Both the position numbers and the translations under genes were made by a program. The notes under the pieces were generated by a model. It worked only from the letters and a program-made list of their open reading frames with translations. It did not search any database and had not been told where the DNA came from. A DNA stretch of 64,000 nt from Coenobita brevimanus (Eukaryota > Arthropoda > Malacostraca > Decapoda > Coenobitidae): assembly GCA_032717465.1 (NCBI GenBank), contig CM064683.1:38085542-38149541 (forward strand). Direction: 5' to 3'. Shown piece after piece: positions 9,222-19,516 of the stretch; position 1 is the first letter of the stretch, and each line of letters starts with the position of its first letter.

Positions 9222-9361
9222 AACAGAGCTACCAGGCGGCTGACAGCAACTCCTCGCCCACCACAGCCACCGCCGCCAGCAAGAACTTCGTGCCATGCAA
9301 AGTGTGTGGGGACAAGGCATCAGGGTACCACTACGGCGTGACATCGTGTGAGGGCTGCAAG
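9222..9361 (+). CDS. E78: E78 exon encoding the first zinc finger
   Basis: The acceptor is a T-rich stretch ending TTACAG at 9221 and the donor is GTGAGG at 9362. The exon enters with two bases of a split codon (phase 1 intron upstream) and ends exactly after the Lys of the P-box (CEGCK). It encodes about 20 Ser/Thr/Ala-rich residues, then finger 1 with Cys at residues 25, 28, 42 and 45. A GAT-repeat tract sits only about 50 bases upstream of the acceptor. The open frame continues into that intron as an Asp/Gly run, which is non-coding intron sequence rather than protein. Confidence 0.93.
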
Positions 9362-11710
9362 GTGAGGACTGGGGAGGCAGGGGAGGCGATGAGAGGATAA
9401 GGTAGGGCAAGATAGAGCAGGGGAGGCAGGGAAAAACAGGGGAGGAGAAGGGAGGATAGGGTAGGGCAAGGCATGGACATCATTAAAACACACATGCGAA
9501 CAGGTAGCATTTCAAGGACAAGGCGACAAGATACAGTGGGGTAGAGCAGCATACCCATATTGCCTTAACTTGGCCCAGATTTTCGACCTTTTGCAGCTTA
9601 TTTCATGAAGGCGAGTGGCAGAAAAAGACAGTGCTATAACAGTACGAGTATATCCATTCCACGGCCCGTCTTTGTGACAGACATCATAAAATAGTTAATC
9701 TAGTGTTACAGGCCATTATTCAAGTTGTAGAGATGGCACTTTTAGGCCAAGTTAGAGTAGCGAAAAAAAAAAAAATAATAATGTTGCTGTAATATTGGCA
9801 ACCCCAGATTCATCAGAACGTGAACCCAGTGAGCTGCAGGCTGAGGTTACCCTTCTTCTACACCCCACCATCCTCTTTGTTGGGACAGGAGGGAATTATG
9901 GGATGTCTGTATAACCAGACTGCTGAGCCACCGCATCATGGTAGGGTGGGACTGAGGAAGGTAGGGAAGGATAAGGTAGGGTAGGGTAGGTTGCAGTACG
10001 TCAGAGAAGAGTAGAGTAGGGTAGAGCACAGTAGGCAAGGTAGGGTGGGGTGGGTTACAGTAGGCCAGAGAAGGGTAGGGTAGGGTAGGGCACAGTAGGC
10101 CAGAGAAAGGTAGGGTAGGGTAAGGCAGATCAGGTCAGGTCAGGTAGGTTAGGGTAGGGCAGGATTAGGCAGAGCAGGGCAAGGCAAGGCAAGATAAGGC
10201 AGGGCAGGACAATGTAGAATAAGACAGAACTAGAGTCCATACGTGCCAATAGCAGGACAAGGCAGCACTGGAGTCGTTCAACATATGCTCTTTTTACTTT
10301 CACCAGGTCCAGATTTTTCCTTTTGCAGCTTATTTCATGTACTTCAGTGGTAGAAAAAGGCAGCAGTATAGCTTAACGTCCTTCAGTTAGCACTTCCTCG
10401 TGACTAGCATCATTTTCTAGTGCTAATCCATTGTTACAACTCGTCATTGAAGATGGAGAGATGGCACTTTCAGGCCAGGTTAGAATAAATAGGGTATAAC
10501 ACCTCAGTTCTTCCCATGACCATTAGTATGAGATATGAAAAATTTAAACCCATCTGGATATCAGCCACTTGACTACACCTTTATCATCGTTATATGTGAG
10601 ATCTCTTACCTTTTTACCCAAGAGCCATGTACTTTGATTTATTTACAAGCATTCGTTGTTAATCAGAGATATGTTCCAGAGTATTACAAGTTATTCCCTA
10701 TCGTTGGCACGCTAAGTTGGGGAAAAATAATAAATCATGTTTATATGGATCAGTAAAACTTAACAGGCAACTTGTACTGTACCTTGCTGTGTACAAATGC
10801 CTTTCACCTTCAGTAGTCGCAATAATGTACTGTATTTTAGACAGGCAGCCTTGAGATTATTGAATTTTGTTCATCTGATGGGAATTTTAGTAGAGGTTGA
10901 AAACAGTATTAACAATTTCAGGCTGTTTAGATACGCTCTTAGCTGATCAACATCATCAGGTATTAGCTGTAATAAATTACTAGAATTGTCCTGACCATGA
11001 ATGCAAAAAAAAAAAAAATTGAATAGAAAAAATGTCAGTCCATTTATCTGTTTATCTCTTTATCAGTTTATCTTCCTTCCTTTCTTTCTTTCTTTAGCCA
11101 GACACCTTTGGGCCATATTCCAAGTGGCATAAGAGGCTTTATATCACCTCTCCCTAGTAGTTTGTTTTTTATATTACACCTTAACATTCTCTTCCATGCA
11201 TTGTATACCTTTTATTGTCGATAGAGTTTGCATCAGTACCAAACTAGAGGACATGGAGGTATAGTGTGCAGAATTAGTCAGTAAGGAAGAGATGCTACAA
11301 GACCTCTTTTAATAAAGTTAGAATCTGGCCCTAATCACAAAATCCAACCCTAATCCCAAAGGCAGTGTATAATGAGGACGTAACCCATTGCCTGTGTTGC
11401 AGGGTTTCTTCCGGCGTAGCATCCAGAAGCAGATAGAGTACCGGTGTCTGCGTGATGGCAAGTGCCTGGTGATTCGCCTCAACAGAAACCGATGCCAATA
11501 TTGCAGATTCAAGAAGTGCCTCGCTGTGGGCATGTCCAGGGACTGTAAGTGTGTCATCTGTGTTCCTCTCTCAGATTTTTGTTAACTCTGCATGTATTCA
11601 ATATGGACGGTGGGTGTTAGCCCCGAAGTGGTGACATGTAGAGGTGTGCGGTACGTAGGAGGACTACTGGGCCTTGAAAGCAGGCTGTGAAGCCTATGCC
11701 AAGAGTCGGT

Positions 11711-11754
<44 letters not shown>

Positions 11755-14700
11755 TGTAGTGCTTGTTATTATGTATCTAGAAAAAAGATGTCTTTTTTTC
11801 ACAGTACCTTGTCTTTTTCAGTTGAAGGAATTATGTCAACTTATTAGTGTATTTAGCGAGGAGCTACATGAGGTTTTGTCTTACAAAAAGGTCTGAGCAC
11901 AACTGAAACTGTTCTGTCTTTTCAGTAAATGCAATTTCATTATGTGACATTAAGTCTTCCATGGAAAAAGTATCCAGATTACTTTACGGTAACAGTGTAC
12001 TGTATACAGTATTTGCTTTATTGTATTCACTATCCCTTCATTGCACTCTTTTTAGCCTTTCATGCACATTGCAGTACGGATTATCATTTTATAATCTGTA
12101 CTGTGCTCTAATGTTGTCTTTGTGAGCACTGACTGTCACATCACAGCCATTTTTCCTTCACTTATATGCTGTATTTTGTATCGCCTATCACTGCAGTTGT
12201 GAATTTGCCGGCAGCTGTGCGGTACGGTCGGGTGCCAAAGCGGTCGAGGGAGCGGGACGGGGATGGACGGGGTGAGGGCGGGACGGGTGAGGTGGTGTCC
12301 AGAGAGGTGGAGAATAAACAGCTGGCCATCTACGACATCATCCTTACCATCTCACAGGCCCACCATGCAAACTGTGCCTACACAGAGGAGAAGACACGGG
12401 CACTCGTCAGAAAGCCCATCATCTTTGTGAGTGCTGCGGGGGTGCTTGTTGATTTGCCCAGAGACATTGCACAGTTTAGGCCTAGATTGTTCTCTTATTC
12501 TTTACTGCATTTTGTATCCATAGGGAGAGGTTAGAATCTCTCCTGCATTTTTCAGAATAAAGCCCCATCCTCATGTATCAGTACTCTAGACCTTCATTCT
12601 ACCATTTGTCTTGATCAGTAACCCGTCCACAATTAACATAGCTAAGATTTCAATAATGTGATGGCCACACCGAATTCTGGGGTGGCTCAAGGAGAACTTT
12701 TTAGAGGGATTCAAGATTATTTCCCGTAAATTTTGGGAGGCGGGTATTATTTCACAGGTGCCAAGCTTGACCACTCCTTTGGCTGCACTGCTGCCATCCA
12801 CTCAGGTGATCTAGCTTATCATCTGCTCATTAAGTGTGTCCTTGTGATTTAGCAGCTTTCTTGATCCACCGTACTTACCACTAACTCATCTTTGGTGGAT
12901 CATCATTGTACAGTTATGTGCCATAGTTTCTGCTCACCATCTAATTCTGTCCCTGGTTGTAGAGAAGTTATAGCCAGGCTAACACATGGAATACCAGTTG
13001 TTGGTAGTTCAAGGCTTTTCTAGCTTGCATGAACAACAGTGTAATCTTGTACTGTTTCTTATGCAATCTAGAAATACTTTAATTACACCTTAGCACTGGA
13101 CAACAGGTCTTCATTTGGTGAGAAACCTTGGCTGTGACTTCCCTCCAGCCAAGCATATGATTAAAGAGTGAGCAGAAAGTGTGGCTTGAAAGTGCACCCC
13201 AGTCTTTTTGTACCTAGATCTAAAGTAGTTACCTGGATTGTAAACTCAGCCATTGGTTGTTATAGTCTGGGGGAAGATTGGAATGGCTAGAAATTGTATC
13301 TTAATGACCCTGTGTAGTTGAAAGGCATTAATCTTTCATCTGCTTTGCTTGACTGCACTGATCCACACTTCAGAGCACGTGTGAGGCAAGCAGTGACCCT
13401 GAAGTGGCGTCGTCCACGGTGGATGCACTGGAACAGCAGAAGATCAGCATGTGGCAGTCTTTCTCAGTCTTCATGACGCCTTCCATACAGCGCGTGGTGG
13501 AGTTTGCCAAGAGGGTGCCAGGTGAGAGGAAAATGAGCGTGCAGGGTAAAAGATGTGGTTTGGGTTGTGGTACAAATCTAATTGAGAAATAGTTTGAAGT
13601 GGTTTGAGCATATTAAAGGAACTGAAAGGGAGAGATTGACAGAGATTGTATTAAAGTATGTGGTTTTTAAAAGGGAAAGAAAATAAAAGCTCAGTCAAGA
13701 GCATGATGGAGAAACAAGTTTTAGGAATACTGTAAATATGAGAGGCTGGTGTGTCATGGGAAGAGCAGTCATTACTAAGCAGTGAAAGATATACGTTTCC
13801 TTTACGGGATGTACCATTAGACAAGTTATAAACTGTAACTGAGGATTCTGTTTTTTTATTGTATTGGGGTATGATTATAGTGTAGCTCCTTATTACAGTA
13901 CTTACATGTTCAGGAATATTAAGGTGTTAATCTTATGCAAAAATTGTGTTACAACATCCATATGAAAGTATGCCTTTAAATACATTTGTTCTAAGATACA
14001 CCAGTGATTAAGTTATTGAACAGTGAATCACTTTATCCCTTAAAATCCTTCACCATTCCTTGGTACTGCTAGAGAAGCATCATATCTGTGTGTTGGTTCA
14101 GTACCTCCACACATATTTGCAGCACCACAGTCAGCTTTTAAAACTGTTCTAAAATACCATCAGGGTACTGTATATCATGGGATGTAGGTATGCCAGTAGG
14201 AATTTGTCCACTGAAGCTCAGTATACATGTTCATTGTATAATGTGATGCTAAAATACATGTCAGTCCACATGGATGCAATAAAGGCCTAGTGTCATAAGA
14301 GCCCCATCCTGTTTTTTACTCATTTCACACTAGAGGACTTTTTACGTGTAATTTACTTAGTTTCAGTCATTAATGAATCAGACTGTTTGAAAAAATAAGT
14401 ACACTGGGTAATGTACCACATTGTCTTTGCTTAGGCATTGGTAGTGGAGAATAAGGAAGCTGGCAGCCATTTTAAAAAGATGCAACACAATATGCAGGAA
14501 GAGGATGTTTGCTGTTGGTCATTCATGTTCCTAGACAACATCATGATCTGCTCTGACTTAGCATATATGCAATATGAAGATACAGTGTTGTGCTGTTGTC
14601 TTACATGTTTAAATACTGAACAGTGTGGCATTTTCCATTTGGTACTGAGTGCAGTTTTACACAGATTACAGGCATACAGATTACAGGTAGTGTCTCTAGT

Positions 14701-17700
14701 ATTATCCAGTCTCTGTGTATTTGAGAGTAGGGGTAGAGGGTACAGTATACACATCGGTATCTAGCTGGAGCCACCATATCTGCTAATCTGGTTCTGTCTC
14801 TGAGTTGTATATTGTTGAAAGTTTTGCTCTGAGAAGGGAGTTTGGTTCTAGACTGTTGGCTGCAAGGTTAAGTGAGGCTGGATCTGGTGCTTTAGCCTGC
14901 ATTCACTTTGTGGCTGAACATTTTTCTAGATTTTGTTACAGTACTGTATTACTGTATGGAGTCAGAAGGTCACAGGAATGGAAAACATCCTTATTTTCTC
15001 CCTTGAAGTGAGAGTTTTAGCATAGTTATGTAGAATAGTCTTTGTAGGCATCAACACAATAATTTATTCATTAAGCTTTATTACATTTGTTTACTGGTTT
15101 AATCCAGACCTGGTGAAATGTATACTGAGATGGTATTGTTGTTGTTCCAGGGTTCAGCGAGCTCTCTCAGGATGACCAGCTGATTCTGATAAAGGTTGGC
15201 TTTGTAGAGGTATGGCTGACGCAGGTGAGCCGGCTGGTCAGCGCACTTGATCACACACTCACCTTCAGTGATGGATCCTACGTCACACGCACTCAGATGG
15301 AGATGATGTTTGATGTGAGTATGTGAAGGGAGGGTGTATGTGCATGTGGGGGGATTGAATGCTACAATGTAAATTTATGTGTGTGAATGATTATGTGTGT
15401 AAAGGGAAGAATGTATGAAAGGAAGTGGGACTGAGATGATGTTTGATGGAGTAGAGAGCTATATCAGTGAGAGTTGTGAGTTGGAGAAAGAACAGCCTGA
15501 TAGCAAAAGATAAGGTGGGGTGGATACAATGTGTTTGTGGCCGACCCTTCCAGGATTAAGGCATTTGGCTGTAGACAGATGGTACGTGCGATAATGCTGG
15601 TTGTGTATTGAATACGGTATTCTTGTATCAGTTTTCATTATGAGTGTGCACATAAATACATACTTTCATTCAACATATCTCTCACTATAAAGCTGTTAAT
15701 CAACACAAACACTTTTCACTGAATGCTCTATTTTTCACTATGAAGCACTGAGGATGTGCTGTGAAGGGTTAAAGTGTATAAAGTCCACACAGGCACAGAA
15801 CTAAATACTGTCTATCACGGTTTTTGTGTTTTATTAACTTGATTACAACATTTAATACATGCCGATACATCCATTCACAACATAAAATCCATTTTGATGA
15901 GCATCTGCTGCCATAAATGTGATTTTCTGTAATCTGTGTGTGTGTGTGTGTGAAACACAACCCTCTCTTAACTGTTTTCTCTTAACACTGTACTTTTTGA
16001 GAAAATATCTACAATGTCAGAGTGAAGAATTAATGTATATTACGACAAATTTTAAATTATTTGTATGCTATCTTATTGTGGATGCATAGCATAACATTAA
16101 AATACTGTTTAGTAAATCTGTAGTACTCTTAGTTAGCATGTATATGATAGTTGCTTCATGAATAACCACATAACCTTACCACCCTTCACAAACCCTCACA
16201 GCAAGAATTTGTCGCGTCACTGTTCAACTTTGCTGTGACGTTCAACAACCTGAACCTGAACGACACAGAGGTGGCACTATTCACGGCGGTTGTTCTCCTC
16301 ACAGCCGACCGCCCAGCCATCACAGACACCAAGGCCATTGAGCACCACCAGGACAAGATCATTGAAGCTCTCAGGGTCCAGGTAGGTCACAGAGCCATGT
16401 TCTAAGTGCCTGGAGATTTTGTAACACCTTGTCAATAGTGATATATTCAGCACAATATTTCTCAGTATCTTCTTACATGTTATTGATACAAACTAAATTT
16501 GCACAGTGAAGTACTGGAACAAGGGATCTTTGCATGCAGCATGTGTGAAGGAGTGTAATTATATATGGTAGTGAGACCTGGGCAGTAAAGGAAAAAGATA
16601 TTTACAGGCTCAGACCTACGGAAGTGACAGTGATTAGGTGGATTTGCAGTATGTCCTTGAATGTAAGGCCTGGGGGGGCTAGTTTTACAATGGAAGAGTT
16701 CAGAGGAAGGATGGGACTGGATTGTATTGGTGTTGTGATGAGGAGAGGTTGACTGAGATGGTTTAGGCATGTGGAGAGGATGGGGGATGACAGTTGAGTG
16801 CAGAGTGTGAGAAGTTTGAACAGTGGGGGTAGGGTTGCGAAAGGCAGACTGAAGAAAACCTAGGGATGAGGTAATAGAATGTGACCTCGGGGATAAGGAA
16901 CTGATTAGGGAGGCTCTCAGAGATTGAACAGCATCATGGAGAGCTGCCATTAGGTGACAAAGGCCAATGGATGCAGGCATGTTGGAGCCTAAGTAAACGA
17001 AACAAAATGATACAAGAGAACATTAAGGTATGATGTGCAATTTAAATTACTAAGGAAGAGCAACCACAAAGCCTCCTATGTAACCTAAAATTCATCCCAC
17101 AGACTTTGGTAGAAACAGGAATAGAGTCGGGGTTTCAGGATTTGGTTCAGAGATCATAGGGTCCAGGTCAGTCACAGGATTTTATAAGAGCAGGACTAAA
17201 TTGATGTTTTTGGATGTAAGGGTTTTTGGCTCTGAGTTTGAGTTTTGGGTCAGTATATATCATTTCTTAATTCATACGTATAAAACAATAACTCTCAGAG
17301 TCCAGTCAGTCACAGTCTTTGGCACAGGCAGAATATAGAGTGGGTTTTGGACCTGGTTTTACCTATTTATTTATTTCCTTTTGGATCTGGTTTTATTTAT
17401 TTATTCATTCATTCATTCATTTAATTATTTATTTATTTCCTTCCAGAGGCAGGATTAGAGTAGGTTTCTGGATCTGGTTTTGAGTTCTGGATTAGTTTTG
17501 TCCTTAGCAGAGGCAGGGCCAGGGTAGGTTTTTAGATCTGCGTTAGTTTATTACCAGGACAAGATCATCAGAGCTCTCAGGGTGTAGGTCAGTTGCAGGG
17601 TTCTGCAGAGGCAGGATGAGGGGAGGCTTTTGTACCTGGTTAAGAGCTGTGGATGTAGGACCATTGAGGACATGATAAGATAATAAACTTAATATTGTAA

Positions 17701-19516
17701 TTGGCAAAAAATTAGGAGAGAAAGTGCATGGGTGAGAAAGGAGTCTTGATAATGATGCTGATGATTTGGAGTTCTGATTGAAACCAGGGTTTTTTTTTTA
17801 CCGGTAAACTCTTACAGGAATTTTATTACTGGTAGACCCTTAGCATGGTGCCAAATATGATCATCATCTTTCTCTCTATCTGTCTGTTGCCAGACGCCTT
17901 AATCCCATACGAGGTGCCCACAAACAAATTGCCTCCACGTCGCCCTGTTCCCCGCCATTTCACTGCCCTGCTCGCAACTCACACCCTCCTCTCTCATATA
18001 CCTCTCCACTCCATCCCTTCATCTCATCCTTGGCCTCCCCCTCCCTCTCTCCCTCTCCACCTCACTCACATACACTCTTCTCATCAGTCTCTCACTCTCC
18101 ATCCTCTCCACATGGCCAAACCACCTCAGTGTGTTTCTCCAGATGCTTCCTATCACATCCACACCACAACGCTCCTTTACATCCTCATTTGTCAGTCTGT
18201 CTCTCCATGTCACTCCACAGACTCCTCTCAAATAACTAATTTCCACTGCTCTCACTCTTGTGTCCCTCCAACAACATCCAAGCTTCACTTCCATACGTTA
18301 GAGTTACTGTCATGTAGTAACTTTTTCACTTCCATGCTCACTTCTCTCTTTCTTATCACTGCTTTCAAGGAACCAGCAACCTTTCTTCCTTGTTGTACCC
18401 TTTAAAGCACTTCATCCTCCAAACTTTCATCCATCATCATGACTAATATACATTTCTGAAGTCAAGGCCATGCCCCCCCTGCATCAAAAGGTGAGATCAT
18501 GACATGCTTAATAGTCTGTCCCCATGTGGCAGTGGCGGTACATAATTGCTTACTGTTAACCAAGGCGTAGGCCAGTCACTTTCCTTCAAATTTCCTGAAC
18601 TATTGTAACCTGGTTTTGGACCCCTACATATCGCAGAAGATAACATGGGTCTGGCTGCTACCATTTGAGGTGCCTAATGGCCTGATGGTTAAAGCGCCCC
18701 AGTTAGAATGACAGCTTTGCCATGAGCATTACGTTTGAGCCCCAAAGAAGTTACTTCCCCCCCTTTTTTTTTTCCCTTCATGTAATCTCACCAGAGGGAG
18801 CAGGCTGGTCATACACCCTTTAAAGGACCCAACTACAGTAGCTTAGTTTCAGGCCTCTACACCTTTAAGGATTATAAATGAGTGGCTGTTTGTGTTTTGC
18901 CATTACCATCTCTTCCTAGCCCTTCTCAGTCCATATTTCATCATCATCATCATCATCCTTTCAATAACTTCTTTTTTCTGTCATTGTGATATAGGACTGG
19001 CTGTTACCTTTAACACACTCAAATACTCCTAACGCATCCTTATCAGTTTCTCATCTTTCTGACGTCTTCATAATACAGTTAGGCTTCAGCTGAAGCTCCT
19101 TAACCCAGCAAATCACCAGGCAACCATTTGTCTGTATGGTTGCCACCCAGTGTAATAAATGGTTGCCTGAGCTACAAGAAACCAATTGATATGTCACTCA
19201 TTGTCGCCACTTGAAAACTACCATTACATCAAGTGAGTGGATGGCATGCACTCTTACCTACTAGATGTGTATATCATTTTTTTTCCTGAGTCTCTAGAAT
19301 ACCATATCTGTTTTTTGTCCACAGCTTGGTCGTAATCATGCGAGTGAGACTCATCTCTTCCCCAATGTGGTGATGAAGATGCCAGAGTTGCGTCAGATTG
19401 GTGCGCGCCACAACAACCACCTCAACTGGTTCCGCGCCAACTGGTCCCGGGTCAAGCTGCCACCGCTCTTTGCAGAAATATTTGACATCCCAAAGTGTGA
19501 GGAGGACCTTTTATGA
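9222..19516 (+). CDS. E78: E78 (ecdysone-induced protein 78C, NR1E family) nuclear receptor, seven exons, 5' end not placed
   Basis: Joined exons 9222-9361, 11403-11544, 12215-12426, 13374-13521, 15151-15314, 16202-16381 and 19325-19516 give one open frame of 391 residues plus a split first codon, ending in TGA. Seen directly: a C4 zinc finger (residues 25-45, C-x2-C-x13-C-x2-C), P-box CEGCKG, a second C4 finger (61-80, C-x5-C-x9-C-x2-C), a C-terminal extension with [12 protein letters not shown], a short hinge, then a ligand-binding domain from about residue 130 to 391 with the family signature around FAKRVPGF and DDQLILIK and a helix-12 motif LFAEIFD near the end. Known of the family: E78 is an orphan receptor induced in the ecdysteroid cascade that binds DNA in the nucleus. 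E78 rather than E75 or Rev-erb is chosen because the second finger reads [17 protein letters not shown] and the LBD ends in the characteristic [13 protein letters not shown]. All introns are GT-AG. Upstream N-terminal sequence is missing or unrecognised. Confidence 0.95.
9563..9757 (+). mobile_element. MITE-A copy with clear terminal inverted repeats
   Basis: It starts CCTTAACTTGGCCCAGATTT and ends TTTTAGGCCAAGTTAGAG; the last 14 bases are nearly the reverse complement of the start. The interior has TTTCATGAAGGCGAGTGGCAG and a decayed form of the family core. About 195 bp, no coding capacity. Confidence 0.65.
9930..10210. repeat. GTAGG-type degenerate tandem tract with a G-quadruplex motif
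   Basis: Repeated GGTAGGGTAGGG and GGCAAGGCAAGG phrases on the coding strand. A perfect four-run motif GGGTAGGGTAGGGTAGGG sits at 10073-10090, which fits the intramolecular G-quadruplex pattern in DNA or in the E78 pre-mRNA. Confidence 0.8.
10286..10500 (+). mobile_element. MITE-A copy
   Basis: Same family as 9563, about 725 bases away in the same orientation. Core GCACTTCCTCGTGACTAGCA is well preserved. Termini TTTTTACTTTCACCAGGTCC and the reverse complement of GGCCAGGTTAGAATAAATA match over about 20 bases, showing the inverted repeat is longer than in the neighbouring copy. Confidence 0.65.
11403..11544 (+). CDS. E78: E78 exon encoding the second zinc finger
   Basis: The exon opens with GFFRRS directly after acceptor TGTTGCAG and closes at donor GTAAGT (11545) with one base of a split Ser codon. 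It encodes the recognition-helix end, the D-box finger with Cys at residues 61, 67, 77 and 80, and [10 protein letters not shown]. In E75 a splice junction near this position lets isoform-specific first exons exchange finger 1. The same arrangement here would permit finger-1-less isoforms, but none is shown by the sequence. Confidence 0.94.
11712..11751. repeat. Poly(A) tract in E78 intron
   Basis: An A run of about 40 bases inside the 11545-12214 intron. The rest of that intron is AT-rich with nothing else recognised. Confidence 0.95.
12215..12426 (+). CDS. E78: E78 exon: C-terminal extension, hinge and LBD helix 1 region
   Basis: The acceptor is GCCGGCAG and the donor GTGAGT at 12427 (phase 0). 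The two first bases complete the Ser codon, giving [13 protein letters not shown], the T/A-box region that contacts DNA beyond the fingers. About 22 Gly/Glu/Arg-rich hinge residues follow (107-128), then the start of the LBD, with the conserved [20 protein letters not shown]. The hinge is much shorter than the long low-complexity insert of Drosophila E78. Confidence 0.93.
12427..13373 (+). other. E78 intron, no internal feature recognised
   Basis: 947 bases, phase 0, GTGAGT donor and TTCAG acceptor. No repeat family of this window is evident. Confidence 0.9.
13374..13521 (+). CDS. E78: E78 exon: LBD helix 3 region
   Basis: Acceptor CACTTCAG ends at 13373. The first codons give [11 protein letters not shown], then [14 protein letters not shown], and the exon ends in EFAKRVP plus one base of a Gly codon at donor GTGAGA (13522). 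It joins the next exon to make the PGF of the ligand-binding-domain signature. Entry is phase 0 and exit phase 1, consistent with both neighbours. Confidence 0.93.
13522..15150 (+). other. E78 intron, no internal feature recognised
   Basis: 1.63 kb, phase 1, GTGAGA donor and TTCCAG acceptor. AT-rich. A 107-108-codon open frame on both strands around 14431-14764 has no recognisable domain and no splice support. Confidence 0.88.
15151..15314 (+). CDS. E78: E78 exon: LBD helices 4-6
   Basis: The exon lies between acceptor TTGTTCCAG and donor GTGAGT (15315). It encodes the rest of the LBD signature ([17 protein letters not shown]) followed by [11 protein letters not shown] and a beta-turn region with DGSYVTR. 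Exit is phase 0 after MMFD. The DDQLILIK block is the coactivator-groove helix 3-4 region of nuclear receptors. Confidence 0.94.
15315..16201 (+). other. E78 intron with short TG run
   Basis: 887 bases, phase 0. A short TG repeat at about 15937-15952; otherwise nothing recognised. Confidence 0.88.
16202..16381 (+). CDS. E78: E78 exon: LBD helices 7-9
   Basis: Acceptor CCTCACAG ends at 16201 and donor GTAGGT starts at 16382; the exon is exactly 60 codons, phase 0 at both ends. It encodes [17 protein letters not shown], then the [19 protein letters not shown] helix 8 block typical of NR1 receptors, and ends IIEALRVQ. It continues directly into the terminal exon across a 2.9-kb intron loaded with transposon debris. 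Confidence 0.94.
16520..17010 (+). mobile_element. LINE-A 3' fragment in E78 intron
   Basis: Decayed 3' part of the non-LTR element best seen at 48240-50407. Shared landmarks are GTATGGTAGTGAGACCTG-like, the [21 protein letters not shown] stretch (GGCATGTGGAGAGGATGGGG), and the terminal CATTAGGTGACAAAGGCC with CATGTTGGAGCCT. It is in the same orientation as E78 but full of stops and frameshifts. Confidence 0.75.
17400..17440. repeat. TTTA/TTCA tetranucleotide tract
   Basis: Short ATTTATTT and ATTCATTC units, repeated imperfectly. Flanking sequence (17100-17640) contains several copies of a GGATCTGGTTTT phrase, a degenerate tandem. Confidence 0.6.
17865..18420 (-). mobile_element. LINE-T 3' fragment, antisense in E78 intron
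   Basis: Minus-strand reverse-transcriptase C-terminal region: an open stretch contains [20 protein letters not shown] and [20 protein letters not shown], the usual C-terminal domain of non-LTR ORF2, then an Arg/Gly-rich GRGRPRMR end. The 3' terminus carries GGGATTAAGGCGTCTGGCAA and a TAGA-type run. The 5' part of the element is missing. Confidence 0.8.
18667..18890 (+). mobile_element. tRNA-like SINE copy 1
   Basis: The head GGTGCCTAATGGCCTGATGG with GTTTGAGCCCC about 60 bases on resembles decayed Pol III A and B boxes. A C/T run and CACCTTTAAGGAT-type tail follow. It shares its order with 28836-29046. Confidence 0.5.
19125..19262 (-). mobile_element. SINE-A fragment just before the E78 last exon
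   Basis: GGTTGCCACCCAGTGTAA, GAAACCAATTGATATGTCAC and AAGTGAGTGGATGG match SINE-A copies. It ends about 60 bases before the terminal acceptor. Confidence 0.6.
19325..19516 (+). CDS. E78: E78 terminal exon: LBD helices 10-12 and stop
   Basis: After acceptor GTCCACAG the exon encodes 63 residues and TGA (19514-19516). It contains the [18 protein letters not shown] dimerisation-helix region, then [15 protein letters not shown] and a short acidic tail EEDLL. The activation-function motif LFAEIFD fits the consensus of two hydrophobics, x, Glu, two hydrophobics, so helix 12 looks intact. This match to E78 proteins is the strongest single family identifier in the window. Confidence 0.95.
   Translation, partial: LGRNHASETHLFPNVVMKMPELRQIGARHNNHLNWFRANWSRVKLPPLFAEIFDIPKCEEDLL

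Larger units (their letters stand above)
9362..11402 (+). other. E78 intron splitting the P-box
   Basis: A 2.04-kb phase 0 intron with GTGAGG donor and TTGCAG acceptor, placed between Lys and Gly of CEGCKG. It contains two MITE-A copies (9563-9757, 10286-10500) and a GTAGG-rich tract between them. Confidence 0.9.

Noticed and set aside
12427..12534. Open frame continuing past the E78 exon at 12426
   Set aside because: It runs past a consensus donor GTGAGT; the next exon joins in phase and restores the conserved LBD.
17845..18405. 186-codon plus-strand open frame
   Set aside because: It is the antisense shadow of the LINE-T reverse-transcriptase C-terminal region on the minus strand.
9222..19516. 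E75 or Rev-erb identity for the receptor
   Set aside because: The second finger (CLRDGKC), the [11 protein letters not shown] extension and the [13 protein letters not shown] end fit E78. E75-type proteins have different residues there and a long C-terminal F domain, which is absent.
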